NCBI RefSeq assembly: GCF_004345565.1
Contig: NZ_SLWA01000003.1
Location: forward strand, 434,001 to 498,000
Reading direction: 5' to 3'
Source: Flavobacterium circumlabens
Lineage (GTDB): Bacteria; Bacteroidota; Bacteroidia; Flavobacteriales; Flavobacteriaceae
Length of the DNA: 64,000 nt
Below the pieces are notes generated by a model. The model was not told the DNA's origin. It did no database searches and saw nothing but the letters and a program-made list of their open reading frames with translations. The translations under genes and the position numbers were made by a program. Positions 62,223 through 64,000 of this stretch are shown in pieces. The first letter of the stretch is position 1. Every line of letters begins with the position of its first letter.

Positions 62223-64000
62223 ATGAAAAGTGCTTTAGAAATAAAACCTGATATCAGCTATAAAAGTGCGGGGAAATTTGAAGAAACCAGATTTGAAAAA
62301 ATCCATAATGAAATCTTCAAAAATTCTGCGGAAGCTTCCCTAATTGTAGCACATGAAATCGCTCAGTTGATCAGATCTAAACAAGAGAAAGGTAAATCTT
62401 GCGTATTGGGTTTAGCAACAGGTTCTTCTCCTATAAAAGTATATGAGGAACTGGTTAGAATGCACAGAGAAGAAGGCTTGAGTTTTAGCAACGTGATCAC
62501 TTTTAACCTGGATGAATATTATCCGATGACAAAAGAGAACAATCAGAGCTACCATTATTTCATGCACCAGCATCTTTTTAATCACATTGATATTAAACCT
62601 GAAAATGTTAATATTCCCGATGGTACGGTTTCGATTGAAGAATTGAATCAGTATTGTATCGATTACGAAATGAATATTAAAAGTGCAGGAGGTCTTGATT
62701 TTCAGTTATTAGGGATTGGACGTACGGGTCACGTAGGTTTCAACGAGCCGGGATCACACATCAACTCCGGAACACGTATCATAACACTGGATCACATTAC
62801 AAGAGTAGATGCCTCTTCCGATTTTAATGGTATAGACAATGTTCCTAAAAGAGCCATTACCATGGGAGTTTCCACGATCATGAGATCGAAAAGAATTGTA
62901 TTAATGGCTTGGGGACAAAACAAAGCCGATATCGTCAAAAGAACCGTTCAGGGTGATATCAGTTCTGAAGTTCCTGCTACTTTTTTACAAAACCATCCCA
63001 ATGCAACTTTCGTTTTGGATCAGTCTGCAGCGGTAGAATTAACCCGTTTTAAAACACCGTGGTTAGTTGGAGAATGTATTTGGACACATGAATTAAAAAG
63101 CAAAGCAATTGTTTGGTTATGCCAAAAAACAAAACAATCTATTTTAAAATTAACAGACCGTGATTACAACAATAACGGTATGTCTGATCTTTTGGCACAA
63201 GAAGGTTCTGCTTATGATCTGAACATAAATATGTTTAACGTTTTGCAGCACACCATTACTGGATGGCCAGGCGGAAAACCCAATACGGATGATTCGCACC
63301 GTCCGGAAAGAGCCAATCCGGCCAAAAAAAGAGTGATTCTTTTTAGTCCACACCCGGATGATGACGTAATTTCTATGGGAGGAACTTTTTCAAAATTGAT
63401 AAAACAAGGACATGATGTACACGTAGTATATCAAACCTCGGGAAATATAGCCGTTACAGACGATGAAGCATTAAAATTTGCTGAGGTTTGCAGCGATTTT
63501 GTTGGCCCTGATGCCACGAAAATAAATTTTAAATCGGTTATTGAATTTTTGAATAACAAATCAGAGAATCAAATTGATTCTTTGGAAGTTCGAAAATTAA
63601 AAGGACTGATCAGAAGAAGAGAGTCTTATGCCGCAACAAGATATATTGGTCTTAAAGATGAGAATACGCACTTTTTAGATCTGCCTTTTTACGAAACCGG
63701 ACAAGTTAAAAAGAACCCATTAGGCCCTGAAGATATTGCTATCGTAAAGGATATCATTGCTAAAATAAAACCACATCAGGTATTTGCCGCAGGCGATCTT
63801 GCCGATCCGCACGGAACACATGAAGTTTGTCTGAACGCTATATTTGCCGCAATGGCAGCATTGAAGCCCGAAAGATACATGGACGATTGCTGGTTATGGC
63901 TGTACAGAGGAGCCTGGCACGAATGGGACATTCACGAAATTGATATGGCAGTCCCGTTAAGTCCGTCAGAAGTATTATTAAAACGTCACGCGATTTTATA
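62223..64000 (+). CDS. nagB: Glucosamine-6-phosphate deaminase fused to PIG-L deacetylase domain (3' end outside window)
   Basis: Open from ATG 62223 to the window edge, 592 codons so far. Residues 20-290 are NagB: LGLATGSSP (62-70), NLDEYY with catalytic Asp97, LLGIGRTGHVGFNEPGS with the lid and phosphate contacts. From about 370 a PIG-L/LmbE domain begins with FSPHPDDDVISMGG, whose HPDD binds zinc, and the fragment continues with PHQVFAAGDLADPHGTHE, where the histidines complete the site. The first half converts GlcN-6-P to fructose-6-P and ammonia. The second may deacetylate GlcNAc or GlcNAc-6-P, replacing a separate nagA. Last gene of the locus inside this window. Confidence 0.88.
   Translation, partial: MKSALEIKPDISYKSAGKFEETRFEKIHNEIFKNSAEASLIVAHEIAQLIRSKQEKGKSCVLGLATGSSPIKVYEELVRMHREEGLSFSNVITFNLDEYYPMTKENNQSYHYFMHQHLFNHIDIKPENVNIPDGTVSIEELNQYCIDYEMNIKSAGGLDFQLLGIGRTGHVGFNEPGSHINSGTRIITLDHITRVDASSDFNGIDNVPKRAITMGVSTIMRSKRIVLMAWGQNKADIVKRTVQGDISSEVPATFLQNHPNATFVLDQSAAVELTRFKTPWLVGECIWTHELKSKAIVWLCQKTKQSILKLTDRDYNNNGMSDLLAQEGSAYDLNINMFNVLQHTITGWPGGKPNTDDSHRPERANPAKKRVILFSPHPDDDVISMGGTFSKLIKQGHDVHVVYQTSGNIAVTDDEALKFAEVCSDFVGPDATKINFKSVIEFLNNKSENQIDSLEVRKLKGLIRRRESYAATRYIGLKDENTHFLDLPFYETGQVKKNPLGPEDIAIVKDIIAKIKPHQVFAAGDLADPHGTHEVCLNAIFAAMAALKPERYMDDCWLWLYRGAWHEWDIHEIDMAVPLSPSEVLLKRHAIL

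Overview
The window looks like chromosomal DNA of a Flavobacterium (Bacteroidota), probably close to F. johnsoniae. The DNA is AT-rich. Many starts follow the Bacteroidota promoter form TTG - about 18 to 21 bp - TAnnTTTG, and Shine-Dalgarno sequences are weak. The gene content also fits: SusC/SusD pairs, bacillithiol synthase BshA, an M43 metalloprotease, TamB, a LptD-like barrel and a fused NagB/PIG-L protein. I see no tRNA, rRNA, insertion sequence, prophage or CRISPR array.

Layout. 1-5500: an outer-membrane phospholipase, a small HTH regulator facing a damaged two-gene unit, a PhzF-like protein, a DUF4386 membrane protein and a VanX-like dipeptidase. 4939-12000 (minus strand): a methyltransferase, an AI-2E-type permease, a secreted M43 protease, TrmH/SpoU and RsmE rRNA/tRNA methylases, and TsaD. 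12000-28800: envelope assembly and central carbon genes, namely TamB (with an unusual start), pfkA, gap, a GlcNAc-kinase-like ATPase, mgsA, RidA, LptD, a cell-wall amidase, an MCE/MlaD protein and a two-protein Fe-S redox unit. 29000-38300: bshA, a PrcB-like lipoprotein, a small barrel, an LpxH-like phosphatase, aroC, a dicarboxylate/glutamate symporter, a TPR hybrid histidine kinase and a DEAD-box helicase. 38400-45200: hutG and hutI flanking a coiled-coil protein, glutaminyl cyclase, the SRP RNA gene (ffs), an SDR enzyme and a lipoprotein/barrel protein. 45200-46740: a repeat- and relic-rich stretch ending in a structured RNA element in front of a transaldolase-like gene.

47600-64000 is a chitin/GlcNAc utilization locus. 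It holds an inner-membrane sugar permease, a LytTR response regulator and LytS-type kinase (all minus strand), then susC-susD, a GH18 chitinase, a second susC-susD pair, and nagB fused to a PIG-L deacetylase domain that runs off the window. The order resembles, from memory, the chitin utilization locus described in F. johnsoniae. Outer-membrane SusC/D pairs would import chito-oligosaccharides released by GH18, the permease would move GlcNAc across the inner membrane, and NagB/PIG-L would feed it to fructose-6-phosphate. The two susC genes carry a duplicated upstream cassette that is a good candidate for the binding site of the adjacent LytTR regulator.

Most notable signals: two copies of a structured RNA-like module with an invariant internal loop and a compensating stem change (4051 and 46600); the duplicated susC control cassette with 21-bp direct repeats (51164 and 57342); tamB without an in-frame ATG, preceded by a promoter and a 25-codon frame that would join by a +1 shift; a pseudogenised small gene with two compensating frameshifts beside a divergent regulator (1165-1406); a decayed SDR fragment (45188); and a terminator encoded inside the last codons of two convergent genes (37014-37048).
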